A stretch of 60,472 nt of DNA from Nanohaloarchaea archaeon B1-Br10_U2g21 (GTDB lineage Archaea; Nanohalarchaeota; Nanosalinia; Nanosalinales; Nanosalinaceae): assembly GCA_001563915.1 (NCBI GenBank), contig LKMP01000004.1:1-60472 (forward strand), written 5' to 3'. Below are positions 1 through 7,482 of the stretch, in pieces. A program made the translations under genes and the position numbers. The notes below the pieces were generated by a model, which was not told the origin of the DNA, did no database searches, and worked only from the letters and a program-made list of their open reading frames with translations. Numbering within the stretch: position 1 is the stretch's first letter; each line of letters begins with the position of its first letter.

Positions 1-1
1 T

Positions 2-92
2 CGCCTAGGGCAGGGCTCGAACCTGCGACCACCACGTATCTGTATTTTTAGAATTTAACAGCGTGGCGCTCTACCTGCTGAGCTACCTAGGC
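2..92 (-). tRNA. tRNA-Asn(GTT) with an 18-nt intron
   Basis: Read on the minus strand, a complete cloverleaf forms: acceptor stem GCCTAGG/CCTAGGC, D-arm GCTC/GAGC, anticodon stem CCACG/CGTGG, T-arm GCAGG-TTCGAGC-CCTGC and discriminator G. The anticodon loop is interrupted. After C-T-G-T-T-A (anticodon GTT, position 37 = A) there are 18 extra bases (plus-strand 38-55). CTGT of the loop pairs with ACAG in the intron, flanked by 3-nt bulges TA|A and AT|A, and the intron closes with ATT/AAT. This is a canonical bulge-helix-bulge for archaeal tRNA-splicing endonuclease at 37/38. Splicing restores the loop CTGTTAA, typical of tRNA-Asn. No CCA is encoded in the 2 bases left at the window edge. Confidence 0.95.
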
Positions 93-119
93 TTCTGTGT
101 TACTGAATTGTTAGTGAAT

Positions 120-127
120 TTTATAAA
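120..127 (-). promoter_or_regulatory. Box A of tRNA-Asn
   Basis: TTTATAAA lies about 31 bases upstream of the tRNA 5' end on the minus strand, the normal TBP-site distance. The octamer is itself palindromic, so orientation is inferred from the tRNA. Confidence 0.6.
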
Positions 128-143
128 CTGTAGATTAAACTGA

Positions 144-178
144 AAGGCCTCTAGATCTATAATTTAGCTAGAGGCCTT
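144..178 (-). terminator. Strong hairpin after top6A
   Basis: A perfect 11-bp inverted repeat AAGGCCTCTAG (144-154) / CTAGAGGCCTT (168-178) encloses a 13-base AT-rich loop. It sits between the top6A stop and the tRNA-Asn promoter, so it probably ends the long minus-strand ribosomal/topoisomerase transcript. Each arm contains the palindrome AGGCCT, which is over-represented in the window. Confidence 0.6.
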
Positions 179-188
179 ACAGGTTTTT

Positions 189-1319
189 CTAGTCTAGGAA
201 TTCTTCGTTTTTGATTTTTTCTGGGAGGTAGGTGTTTGCTACGAACTCTAGACTGTTTGCTGCTAGAGCTTGTTGCTCTACTCTGACGCCCATATCAAGC
301 ATTTTGTTAAGCTGGTTTTGCCATGCTTCGTTTTGCATCCATTCGTAGTCCATTACGTCATGGATTCGCTTATAGTCTTTAGTCGGTCCTCCGTTGTCCT
401 TTGCTTTACCTTTAAGACCTTCTGTGACGTGATGGAGGTCATAGTCCTCTATATCCTCCATTGTCATGCCGATAAGTTTTGCATCAGGAGTAGCTAGTCG
501 GTCAGATTGGAATGCAAGACTCATGGATCCGGATTTGAGGACTGAGTAGATGTAATATCCCCATGGGTCTCCGTCTGTAAATACATAGACGGGTAGATCT
601 AGTTCATTATGCATCATGTTAATGAGTCTTCTTGCTCCTCTTGCAGGTTGGCCTCCAGTTCCTATAATTATTGCATTGTGATCTGCATGGAAATCTTCCT
701 CTACTAGTCGGTTAACCATTGCGCTGGTCTCAACTACTAGAATGAAGTCTGCATCGCATTCGACGAATTCAAAGTGATCGACAATGGAGTTAATTGCCAT
801 ACCACTGCTTCCCATGCTCATTCCATCTATGATATCGCCGGAATCCTCGATTTTAACTGGTCCGAAAAGCCGTCCTTTAGGCTCTGCAAAAAGATGCAAG
901 TCTTCACGGATGGCTCCTGTAGCAGTCTCAATGTCCACTACAACGTTGTTAGATTCATCTTGGTCCTCAAACGTATTTTCTTCTAGACCTGGAACGCTGT
1001 GCTTTAATTGGTAGTAAACTTCTCTTATTGAAGCAGTTCTTTTACCTTCTACAAGCTCTTTACATTTTGCGGCGACCATTGTGGTCTGCATAAATTTGCG
1101 TGCATGGCTAATGTTGAGGAATTTTCTTGTAGAATAAGAATCTCCTAATTCAAGTTTTTCTTCTTCTTCATCATATTCTACATTCGATTTTGATCTTACT
1201 TGGGTTTCGAAAGTCAGATTGTCTGAATCTTCGCTTTGAAGCTGTCTAAGTAGCTTTTCTCCCAAGTGTGTTAGTCTATCAAGTGTCTTCTCATCGTTTG
1301 CTAAGTCTTTCTTTGGCAT
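189..1319 (-). CDS. top6A: DNA topoisomerase VI subunit A
   Basis: Catalytic subunit of the type IIB topoisomerase. With subunit B it makes an ATP-dependent double-strand break, passes a second duplex and reseals. The 376-residue length is normal for the Spo11/Top6A family. The 5Y-CAP (winged-helix) part carries the motif REVYYQLK near residue 100 with the candidate catalytic tyrosine. The Toprim part shows the conserved acidic patch around VVETSAM and the TDGDPWG motif that binds Mg2+. The gene starts 14 bases after top6B, with GGTGA in the gap as ribosome-binding site, so the two are co-transcribed. The order rio1-KH-top6B-top6A is a classic archaeal arrangement. Confidence 0.97.
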   Translation of the reverse strand: MPKKDLANDEKTLDRLTHLGEKLLRQLQSEDSDNLTFETQVRSKSNVEYDEEEEKLELGDSYSTRKFLNISHARKFMQTTMVAAKCKELVEGKRTASIREVYYQLKHSVPGLEENTFEDQDESNNVVVDIETATGAIREDLHLFAEPKGRLFGPVKIEDSGDIIDGMSMGSSGMAINSIVDHFEFVECDADFILVVETSAMVNRLVEEDFHADHNAIIIGTGGQPARGARRLINMMHNELDLPVYVFTDGDPWGYYIYSVLKSGSMSLAFQSDRLATPDAKLIGMTMEDIEDYDLHHVTEGLKGKAKDNGGPTKDYKRIHDVMDYEWMQNEAWQNQLNKMLDMGVRVEQQALAANSLEFVANTYLPEKIKNEEFLD

Positions 1320-1333
1320 TTAATTAGTCACCT

Positions 1334-2920
1334 CTAAAGTTGCTCCGGGTTGTAGTCTGCTTGCACCATGGCCTGTATCTTCTTTTCGATTTTGTTAGGA
1401 TCTCCGTCTCCAGCTAACTGTGCAATAGCAGGCCCCATCTCTTTTGCGTAAGCTGATAACTGTCTCTTTTTCTTTTCTTGAATTGCTGCTCTTTCTTTTC
1501 TTCCGATATAGCGGCCTAGTTTCCTTCCTGCTTCCTGTAATGCTAGTTTCATTTCTTTACGGATAGGGTCATAGTTTGCTACAGCTTCTTTACCTTCGGA
1601 TGTGAAAGGCACCCATACGGAGGCAATATGGACTAATACGTAGAGAGGTCCTTGAGGCCGATCTCCCGTCTGAGGGATATTGTAGCGGTTCCAAGATACT
1701 TCTTCTACAGCTTTTGTAGTTACACATGCAGATTTCTTGTAAAGTAGTGGTACTTTATTGGCGAATCTGAGTTCGTTATAACTTCCTTCTTCTTTTATGT
1801 CGCCACCCCATGCGAGACCTACTTCGATTTGGAAAGGATTTCCTTTGTAAACTGTAGGACTTCTAGTGATAGCTGTAGAGAATTCAGGATTTAGTTCTTT
1901 TTTCAAACCTTTCAGGATTAAATCTTCACCTATTGGTGATAGGCAGTTAGTTGGAGGACTCTGGAGTTTTACTCTTTGTGCTGCTTTCAGTAATTGTTCA
2001 ATTTCATCTTTTTCTAGAGTATTAGGTCTTCTGCCGGTTTCTATTCCTGCTTCATCGCATATTTCATCTGCGCTCGTTCTTCCTACGCGAGTGAACTCAT
2101 TTTGCAGGAATGAGGAGATGGTTCTTGCACTACTGTTTTCTATCATCCTCATTAATACTCCGAGTTCTACTCCGTGAGGATGAGGTTTGATTTCTTTTGG
2201 TGCGGGAGGTAGTTCTCTAGAAACTCTTGGGAATTCTACTTTGTTACCATCGGGTTCACGCAGGACTACACGAGCATAAGGGTTCATGATTGCTGTGTGC
2301 TTTAGGTAGTTGTAGACAGAGTGGTGTCCTCCGGTATACTTGGCCTCAATATCCATTTCGATTGTAGTACCGTGGTCAAAGTAGTAGTCTTTGTCTCCAG
2401 GGAACTCGTTGCTTTCAGAGTCAATTACTTCATCTTCTATAATTTCCGGTTCGTTTTTCTCGGTATCAATTCTTACAATGAACTTGTGGCAAGGACGCCC
2501 TTTCTGTTTAGAATAAACAGTGACTGGTTCTCCAGTTGTTAATTGGGCATACATTGCTGATGCTGAGATACCAATTCCTTGTTGTCCTCTACTCTGCTGT
2601 AGTTTATGGAATTTAGATCCGTAGAGTAATTTACCAAATACTTTAGGAATTGTTTCTTTGTCTAATCCTATCGCATTGTCTCTTATCTCTACACGACATT
2701 TTTTGTCTCCTATTTCATCCACTAGTACGTGTATTTCTGGCAATATATCATCTTCCTCGCATGCGTCCAGCGAGTTATCTACTGCCTCTTTTACAACTGT
2801 TATTATAGATTTCTGGGCGTTTTCAAACCCGAGGAGGTGTTTGTTCTTTTCAAAGAACTCTGCCACAGAAATCTCTCTGTGGTCTCCCTCGACTATTTCT
2901 TCTTCTACTCCGTTAGACAT
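1334..2920 (-). CDS. top6B: DNA topoisomerase VI subunit B
   Basis: ATPase subunit of topoisomerase VI. The 528-residue length matches archaeal homologues. The N-terminal GHKL fold is clear: EAVDNSLDACEE (N-box, near residue 46), RDNAIGLDKE (G1), and GQQGIGISA (G2) near residue 115. These are followed by the helix-two-turn-helix and transducer regions, and a Lys/Arg-rich C-terminal tail. Nucleotide binding dimerises the subunit and closes the gate around the transported DNA. It lies 14 bases upstream of top6A and about 70 bases downstream of the KH-domain gene, in the same direction. Confidence 0.97.
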   Translation of the reverse strand: MSNGVEEEIVEGDHREISVAEFFEKNKHLLGFENAQKSIITVVKEAVDNSLDACEEDDILPEIHVLVDEIGDKKCRVEIRDNAIGLDKETIPKVFGKLLYGSKFHKLQQSRGQQGIGISASAMYAQLTTGEPVTVYSKQKGRPCHKFIVRIDTEKNEPEIIEDEVIDSESNEFPGDKDYYFDHGTTIEMDIEAKYTGGHHSVYNYLKHTAIMNPYARVVLREPDGNKVEFPRVSRELPPAPKEIKPHPHGVELGVLMRMIENSSARTISSFLQNEFTRVGRTSADEICDEAGIETGRRPNTLEKDEIEQLLKAAQRVKLQSPPTNCLSPIGEDLILKGLKKELNPEFSTAITRSPTVYKGNPFQIEVGLAWGGDIKEEGSYNELRFANKVPLLYKKSACVTTKAVEEVSWNRYNIPQTGDRPQGPLYVLVHIASVWVPFTSEGKEAVANYDPIRKEMKLALQEAGRKLGRYIGRKERAAIQEKKKRQLSAYAKEMGPAIAQLAGDGDPNKIEKKIQAMVQADYNPEQL

Positions 2921-2987
2921 TTTGAAATCACTTTTCCAATGTTTTGCATTGTTTTAACATAAAGTTTTTGATCATAGTATTCTTTTT

Positions 2988-3536
2988 TCACCTTTTAACT
3001 CTGTTCTGGTTTCTTTCAAGGAAATCGTAAGCTGTGGCATGCGAGCTCCCATTTAAAAGCATTTTGACTGTCTCCTGAGCTATCTCAATATTCTGGATAT
3101 GGCCTACAAATCCTACGGTTTTTCCATAAACTGAGAGGTCGGTTTTAGTCATTTTTTCAATGTGTTTCCTTGCTTCTCCGTCTTTACCGATTACACGTCC
3201 TTTCAAACGCTCCTGAGACTTCTGTGTGTCCGCAAATCGATTAATATCAATCTGATGGAATTCATAACCTTCCTCTATAAGCTTGAAGGCTTTTTCAGGG
3301 TTAAATCCGCGTCCTATGGCTTTGACAATATTTTCCGCAGTCAGTTCATCAAGAGCGTCACCTTCGATCATCACGTTATTGTCATTGATTGTTACTTTGC
3401 ATTCGCTGAATTCCTCTAACTTATCTTTAGTCTCTCCGCCTTCGCCAATCAGCACTCCTACTCGTTCCTCAGGTACTCTTAACTCTCTCACAAATATACT
3501 GACGAGAACAACCTTTTTATAGCTTGGAAGCCGCAT
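2988..3536 (-). CDS. KH-domain RNA-binding protein (Pno1/Dim2 family)
   Basis: Two KH domains are visible: RVGVLIGEGGETKDKLEE near the N-terminus, and GRVIGKDGEARKHIEKMT around residue 130, each with the GxxG loop that grips single-stranded RNA. The archaeal family is related to eukaryotic Pno1/Dim2, a small-subunit assembly factor working with RIO1 and Nob1. The adjacent rio1 gene supports a role in 16S rRNA maturation. The open frame extends to 3566, overlapping rio1. I chose the ATG at 3536, 7 bases after the rio1 stop. A GTG 15 codons further in would also keep the first KH domain, so the start is not certain. Confidence 0.9.
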   Translation of the reverse strand: MRLPSYKKVVLVSIFVRELRVPEERVGVLIGEGGETKDKLEEFSECKVTINDNNVMIEGDALDELTAENIVKAIGRGFNPEKAFKLIEEGYEFHQIDINRFADTQKSQERLKGRVIGKDGEARKHIEKMTKTDLSVYGKTVGFVGHIQNIEIAQETVKMLLNGSSHATAYDFLERNQNRVKR

Positions 3537-3543
3537 ACAGGCC

Positions 3544-4305
3544 TTAACTGGCGGAAAAAACAACATTTAAAGCTTTCTCAATATCTCTATTGGCGCCCTG
3601 TGAGTTGAAGAAATTCACTATGTTTTTCACGTCCCTTTTCAGCAGTTGTTCTGCCTCAGGATGGGTTTTATGGACGCCTTGGGAAAAATCAATCCATACA
3701 AGTTTATCGCTTTCAACTAGAATATTGTATTCTGAAAGATCTCCATGGACTAGTTTTTCTTCCTCCCACAAGTTTTTCATCTTGTTCAGAGTCTGATCTA
3801 GCGCAGTTTCAGGATTCTCGATATTTACATCTTTTAGTTTAGGGTAGGGTGAAAAATTTTCTCCTATAAACTCCATAACGAGCACGTTCTCCTGTAAACC
3901 GTATAGTTCAGGACATCTGACGACATTTGAAGCCTTTTTCAAATTTTTAAACTCTTTTTTGGCCCACGCATCTATTATGGCTCGCCTATCATTTTTTACA
4001 TTTCTGAAGCGCTTATCTCCTTTTAGATAGTGATACATCTCTCTAAATGCTCCGGCCCGCTTCATGTATATTTTTACAGCAGCTAGGCCTTCTTTAGTAT
4101 CTGCTAGCAATATTGCGGATTCCTTTCCGGACTCTATTATCCCATACATTTTGTTAATTAAATCTCTATCCGCTGCTTTCAATAGAGCGTCCATAGTGTC
4201 GTCGTCTAGAACATTTTCAACTGCCTTCCTTGCATCAGAAGAGTCAAACATTTGCCTTTTCCTATCGTCCTTACGGCGAGGATATAGGTCATCTTCGTCA
4301 ACCAT
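3544..4305 (-). CDS. rio1: RIO1-type atypical serine kinase/ATPase
   Basis: Small-subunit maturation factor of 253 residues. It has an N-terminal helical region, a P-loop-like SGKESAIL (near residue 58), the ATP-anchoring lysine in AVKIYM, the hinge LVMEFIGE, the catalytic loop LVHGDLSEYNIL (Asp and Asn) and the metal-binding WIDFSQGV. These are the signatures of RIO kinases, which lack the activation and substrate loops of classical kinases and act mainly as ATPase switches on pre-40S/30S particles. It is followed by the KH-domain gene and preceded by a small membrane protein and eIF1A. Confidence 0.96.
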   Translation of the reverse strand: MVDEDDLYPRRKDDRKRQMFDSSDARKAVENVLDDDTMDALLKAADRDLINKMYGIIESGKESAILLADTKEGLAAVKIYMKRAGAFREMYHYLKGDKRFRNVKNDRRAIIDAWAKKEFKNLKKASNVVRCPELYGLQENVLVMEFIGENFSPYPKLKDVNIENPETALDQTLNKMKNLWEEEKLVHGDLSEYNILVESDKLVWIDFSQGVHKTHPEAEQLLKRDVKNIVNFFNSQGANRDIEKALNVVFSAS

Positions 4306-4328
4306 AATCCAAGTTGTGTGTATAGTCT

Positions 4329-4628
4329 TTAATTCTTGAAGTTTTCAACTATCTTCCAAATTTTCCCATAATAACCTAAACTTAGAATCAAAGCGATTAC
4401 GGAGGCAGGTAAGATAAAATCGGGATGTATTAGTGCTTTTGAAAAATATTCTGGCATTGTAAGACAAACTGTGGGTGCGGTGTCATAACTATGAAAGTCT
4501 CTATATGATCCACAAAATTCTAATAATCTATAACTGTTTTTATGGAGTATTATTAGAAAAATCATGGCTATATAGGTTACTAGTCCTATAAGCACGGTTT
4601 TGACAGTTTCAGTGTTTCGAAGAGTCAT
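4329..4628 (-). CDS. Small two-TM membrane protein, unknown function
   Basis: This 99-residue protein is not recognised. It has two likely membrane spans, around residues 12-30 (VLIGLVTYIAMIFLIIL) and 72-90 (ILPASVIALILSLGYYG). Between them is an external or internal loop with Cys residues (EFCGSYRDF, TVCLTM) that could form a disulfide if outside. It lies between eIF1A (9 bases) and rio1 (23 bases), so it probably shares their transcript. In other archaea these two neighbours are often directly linked, so the insertion looks lineage-specific. Codon use looks like its neighbours. Confidence 0.65.
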   Translation of the reverse strand: MTLRNTETVKTVLIGLVTYIAMIFLIILHKNSYRLLEFCGSYRDFHSYDTAPTVCLTMPEYFSKALIHPDFILPASVIALILSLGYYGKIWKIVENFKN

Positions 4629-4637
4629 GCTGAAACT

Positions 4638-4970
4638 TTACAGAAACTCTTTAATTTCATCGAGATAGTCGCGTTGTTCAAGCCAATCTTGTTGCGCATT
4701 ACTGTAACTCTCTACAATGTCTCCTTTTTCATCTCCCTGAATATCCCAAGGATCAACTAAGACTACGCTGTCTCTTTTAACCCAGAGGCCTCTTTTCTTA
4801 CTACCTGGAATTCTACAGATTCTTTCTCTACCGTCATTACAATATACTTGATATTTTCCGCCGCCTACTTTTCTAAGTACAATTCCTAAAACTTCATCTC
4901 CGCTAGGAGTCCTTACTCGGCGTACTTGTTCTTCATCTTCTGGCATCTGTGTTAAAGGTTTGCTGTCCAA
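4638..4970 (-). CDS. eif1A: Translation initiation factor aIF1A
   Basis: S1/OB-fold factor of 110 residues that binds the A-site region of the 30S subunit and promotes scanning or initiator-tRNA positioning. The conserved core is easy to read: VRRVRTPSGDEVLGIV, then GGGKYQVYCNDGRERICRIPGS and KKRGLWVKRDSVVLVDPWDIQGDEKGDI. The acidic C-terminal tail is longer than the core needs. It belongs to the minus-strand cluster nmd3-eIF1A-rio1-KH-top6. Confidence 0.97.
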   Translation of the reverse strand: MDSKPLTQMPEDEEQVRRVRTPSGDEVLGIVLRKVGGGKYQVYCNDGRERICRIPGSKKRGLWVKRDSVVLVDPWDIQGDEKGDIVESYSNAQQDWLEQRDYLDEIKEFL

Positions 4971-5010
4971 GTTTTTTAAACTGGCAGTCTGGTAAAGTTA
5001 GTTCGAAACA

Positions 5011-5694
5011 TCACTGGGTGTGTTCCAGCCTTACTGAAACCACGTTCCTGTACACTCTTTGCCCGTCTTTCTCGCCCACAAGCTCATAAGATCTCTTAAT
5101 TTCAGGGTCAAAGTTCTCTCTTAATTCTGTAAGTATTTTCTTGTTCATAGCTTCCGTTGATAAATAAAAATCGACACCGTGACTGTTTTCTTCTATGTTT
5201 GAAAGAAAGTCTTTTCTGTTTCTGTTCGTGAGTTCTGCAGCCCTATCAACTATGAAATCCGATGCCTCCTTGGTATTTTCGCCTCGTAACTGTATTTTCG
5301 CCTTATAAAAACCGCCTTCAAACCTTGAGCAGTCGGAACACTGTTTATCGATCCATTCAATTTTCACATCTTCAGAATCGGTTAATGCCTCGTCACGTGT
5401 ATGCACTCGGACGTAAAACTCTTCATCTTCTTCCCAGTACTGTAATTCAAACTCTAGTCCTTCAACCATGTCTGAAAATGTTTCTGCTAGCTGATCCTCA
5501 ATACTGTAGGCCTCTATCCAATTTCTGCCTTTTCTCATTCTGCCGCACACAGTACATTTAACTATCTCAACTTTTCGCGGTAAATCTACTAAGTCGTTTT
5601 TGTCCGTGAAACAGTCAGCGCACAACTTTTTCGAGTCGCCGTAAAGATTACTGGTTTCCTTTCCACATCGAGGACAGAACTTTGAAAGCTCCAT
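5011..5694 (-). CDS. nmd3: NMD3-family ribosome export/assembly protein (short form)
   Basis: Homologue of eukaryotic NMD3, which binds the 60S subunit. The N-terminal double treble-clef/zinc part shows FCPRCGKE, LCADCF, KCTVCGRM and QCSDCS, i.e. four CxxC knuckles within about 125 residues. An alpha/beta region with mixed charge follows, ending ERTHTQ-like at residue 227. Many archaeal homologues are longer at the C-terminus, so this looks like a compact version. It lies 41 bases upstream of eIF1A and 27 bases after the DUF192 gene, consistent with one translation/ribosome operon. Confidence 0.88.
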   Translation of the reverse strand: MELSKFCPRCGKETSNLYGDSKKLCADCFTDKNDLVDLPRKVEIVKCTVCGRMRKGRNWIEAYSIEDQLAETFSDMVEGLEFELQYWEEDEEFYVRVHTRDEALTDSEDVKIEWIDKQCSDCSRFEGGFYKAKIQLRGENTKEASDFIVDRAAELTNRNRKDFLSNIEENSHGVDFYLSTEAMNKKILTELRENFDPEIKRSYELVGEKDGQRVYRNVVSVRLEHTQ

Positions 5695-5720
5695 AAAAAT
5701 TAGTTATCGGTAAAGATTCA

Positions 5721-6065
5721 TTAACTTAGAACTAGGTTGTCTCCTTTTTCCAATTCAAGTTCTTCAAAGCTCTCTAAAAGATACTGGTATTTTTCATTAG
5801 GTCTGTAAAGTTTCCAGCTTTTAGGATTCCAGTTCCAAGGAGAGGCTTTTTCTATATGTATTAGCTTTTTTTCTGAGTCAAAAAAGTAGAGATAAAGAGG
5901 TTTAGAGAGCATCATCATGTCTATGGATGCTTTTACAGGGAAAGGGAACTTGAAAAGCATTTTACCTTTTTTTCTGAATGAAAGACCCCATGCACGTCTC
6001 AAAAAATTATCTGCAACTTCGGCCTCAACTGAAAGATCTCCAACAGTAATTTTTGCTTGCTTCAT
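5721..6065 (-). CDS. DUF192 family protein
   Basis: The 114-residue protein has the DUF192 pattern: RRAWGLSFRKKGKMLFKFPF, then a hydrophobic strand with a conserved Asp (SIDMMMLSKPLYLYFFDSEKKLI), and a C-terminal YLLESFEELELEKGDNL. Family members fold as a small beta barrel. Their biochemical role is unknown. Some bacterial members are exported, but no signal peptide is visible here. The ATG lies about 27 bases from a TTTAAC box A, so translation is probably leaderless. It is the first gene of the cluster running to top6A. Confidence 0.85.
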   Translation of the reverse strand: MKQAKITVGDLSVEAEVADNFLRRAWGLSFRKKGKMLFKFPFPVKASIDMMMLSKPLYLYFFDSEKKLIHIEKASPWNWNPKSWKLYRPNEKYQYLLESFEELELEKGDNLVLS

Positions 6066-6075
6066 GTATTAGTTG

Positions 6076-6096
6076 TTTAAGTTTGGATGTTAAATT
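6076..6096. promoter_or_regulatory. Divergent leaderless promoters in a 37-bp gap
   Basis: Between the DUF192 gene (minus) and the DUF2062 gene (plus) there are only 37 bases. TTTAAG at 6076-6081 lies about 24 bases before the plus ATG. On the minus strand AATTTAAC (6089-6096) lies about 27 bases before the minus ATG. Both distances match box A to start in leaderless transcripts. Confidence 0.55.
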
Positions 6097-6102
6097 AGCT
6101 AT

Positions 6103-6591
6103 ATGCTTGTTCGGGCTTATCAGGGTTATCGTTTGAAGATATTATCTGAGCTTAGAAAAGCGTTTCATGAAGAGCATAGCGCTCACCAGATCGCCTTGAG
6201 CTTCTCTATAGGGGTTTTCATTACTGCTTTGCCAACTTTGGGAACAGGGTTCATAGTTTTTGCAGTACTAATGAAAACTTTCGCAGGTATAAGCAAACTA
6301 GCTCTTTTGTCAAGCGTACTAGTTATGAATCCATTGATAAAGCCATTAGTATACCTTGCAAGCATAAATTTTGGTGGTTTGATAATGACTAGGAGGCTGG
6401 CTTATACTACTGATCCTGAATCAATTTTAATGTTTTTGCTGGTAGGTAATTTAGTTATAGCAGGTATTTTATCTATTTTAGCCTATTTTTTCGCTTTTAA
6501 AGCTGTTAAAAGATATAGGAAAACAGATTTAGAAGTAGTTGAAGAGGTAGAGGATGTTGTAGAGGCAGAAATGAATAAAATAGGGGATTAG
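6103..6591 (+). CDS. DUF2062 family membrane protein
   Basis: This 162-residue protein has the DUF2062 signature: a charged N-terminal helix, then HQIALSFSIGVFITALPTLGTGF, a reentrant-like hydrophobic stretch, and SVLVMNPLIKPLVYLASINFG. A third span lies near residues 108-132, and a highly acidic tail ends the protein. Family members are integral membrane proteins of unknown function, often near glycan or lipid genes. Transcription appears leaderless from TTTAAG at 6076. It is followed by a short AT-rich hairpin near 6593. Confidence 0.85.
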   Translation: MLVRAYQGYRLKILSELRKAFHEEHSAHQIALSFSIGVFITALPTLGTGFIVFAVLMKTFAGISKLALLSSVLVMNPLIKPLVYLASINFGGLIMTRRLAYTTDPESILMFLLVGNLVIAGILSILAYFFAFKAVKRYRKTDLEVVEEVEDVVEAEMNKIGD

Positions 6592-6659
6592 ATTTTTCTT
6601 AGAAAAAAGCCAAATAGCAAGCAGATTTAAAGAAAGAAATTTTTATTCAATCTAACAAT

Positions 6660-7133
6660 TTAGTCTTCTTCTGGATGTTTATAGAATTTTGTTGCTTCTT
6701 CAAATCTGTTAGTCCGAGTAATTTTTTCTACAAAGTCTGAAAATCTTTTATGCCGGGATGTTACAACGCCAAAAGCTGCGAAAAGCCGGACAAATCTTCC
6801 TGAACGAGCCAGTAAGTGGAGAATTTCTTGTGCTAGTTCTCCAAGCCGTATGACGCTATCAAGAAGTCTAAATATCCAGAAAAAAGGCAGTACTGCTATA
6901 ACTTCTAGCCATTCGCGTCTGAGAAAACCCTCCCAACTTTTTGCACGTTTGAACTTAAAAGATAAATCTCCTACAAATATGGACAACACGGCAAGATCAG
7001 CATACAAAAAGTAAATCTCATATTCGTATTTGAAATCAGTAAAGAATACGTCCGCAATTACGATAAATACTAATACGAGTAACGCTGGCAAGATCATTTT
7101 ATCAAAAAATCGCTCAAGCGCACTCCAATTCAT
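6660..7133 (-). CDS. Voltage-sensor-like (ion channel S1-S4) membrane protein
   Basis: The 157-residue protein has about four hydrophobic helices with an arrangement like the S1-S4 part of voltage-gated channels. S1 is near residues 12-32 and S2 near 40-57 with an Asp. S3 is around VIAVLPFFWIFRLL. A following helix has spaced arginines (RLGELAQEILHLLARSGRFVRLF). There is no pore-forming S5-S6 or selectivity filter, so a conducting channel is unlikely unless through the sensor itself. The short charged C-terminus is cytoplasmic. Similar stand-alone proteins are annotated as ion-transporter-like in archaea. Its box A lies in the gap to tRNA-Arg. Confidence 0.6.
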   Translation of the reverse strand: MNWSALERFFDKMILPALLVLVFIVIADVFFTDFKYEYEIYFLYADLAVLSIFVGDLSFKFKRAKSWEGFLRREWLEVIAVLPFFWIFRLLDSVIRLGELAQEILHLLARSGRFVRLFAAFGVVTSRHKRFSDFVEKITRTNRFEEATKFYKHPEED

Positions 7134-7155
7134 AATCTAGACTTTAGAACGAGAA

Positions 7156-7163
7156 AATAAAAA
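7156..7163 (-). promoter_or_regulatory. Box A of the channel-like gene
   Basis: TTTTTATT on the minus strand is about 26 bases before the ATG at 7133 and just beyond the tRNA-Arg 3' end. This suggests an independent leaderless transcript. Confidence 0.5.
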
Positions 7164-7175
7164 CTATATGTATAT

Positions 7176-7247
7176 CGCCCTCACGGGGATTTGAACCCCG
7201 GATCTGCACCTCCGCAAGGTGCCGTCTTTCCACTAGACCATGAGGGC
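7176..7247 (-). tRNA. tRNA-Arg(GCG)
   Basis: The minus strand folds into a complete intron-less tRNA: acceptor GCCCTCA/TGAGGGC with discriminator G, D-stem GTCT/AGAC, anticodon stem GCACC/GGTGC with loop TTGCGGA (anticodon GCG, reading CGU/CGC), and T-arm CGGGG-TTCAAAT-CCCCG. No CCA is encoded. A TTAAAA element about 30 bases upstream (near 7277) may be its box A. Confidence 0.97.
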
Positions 7248-7301
7248 CTGTATTTATTTTCTTAGATGTTATTGTTTTAACCGGTTTCCTTTCCAAACCT
7301 T

Positions 7302-7310
7302 TTTTATATA
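7302..7310 (+). promoter_or_regulatory. Box A before the aEF1B leader
   Basis: TTTTATATA is a textbook archaeal box A. Transcription would start near 7332-7336, just before the GGTG and ATG of the 15-codon ORF. Confidence 0.6.
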
Positions 7311-7342
7311 ACGGCGCTAAATCCGTTTTTAAGGTGTTTAAT

Positions 7343-7390
7343 ATGAAGAATTTAATCAACAAGATAAAGAACAAGCTAGGCCTTAATTAA
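7343..7390 (+). CDS. 15-residue leader peptide candidate
   Basis: The peptide is MKNLINKIKNKLGLN. It has a ribosome-binding site GGTG at 7333-7336 with a 6-base spacer, the same spacing as other starts in the window, and a consensus box A about 35 bases upstream. The stop TAA is followed at once by two alternative hairpins and a T-rich run, then the aEF1B gene. The peptide is Lys/Asn/Leu-rich and amphipathic. It could be a regulatory leader whose translation matters rather than its product, or a tiny protein. This rests only on sequence pattern; there is no homologue I recognise. Confidence 0.45.
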   Translation: MKNLINKIKNKLGLN

Positions 7391-7392
7391 GT

Positions 7393-7455
7393 GAGGTCTC
7401 TCAAACTTTCACGGCCTCTGAATAGAGGTCAACATGTTTTAACTTTTTCTTTTGA
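7393..7455 (+). promoter_or_regulatory. Candidate attenuator upstream of aEF1B
   Basis: GAGGTC (7393-7398) can pair with GGCCTC (7413-7418). Alternatively GGCCTCT (7413-7419) pairs with AGAGGTC (7424-7430) across a 4-base GAAT loop. The two stems are mutually exclusive because they share the middle segment. The second stem is followed by a T-rich tract (about 7435-7455), so it resembles an intrinsic terminator, and the first an anti-terminator. This may equally be a plain terminator of a short RNA. Confidence 0.4.
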
Positions 7456-7482
7456 AATACAGTAGTAGGTGTAAACAGAAAA

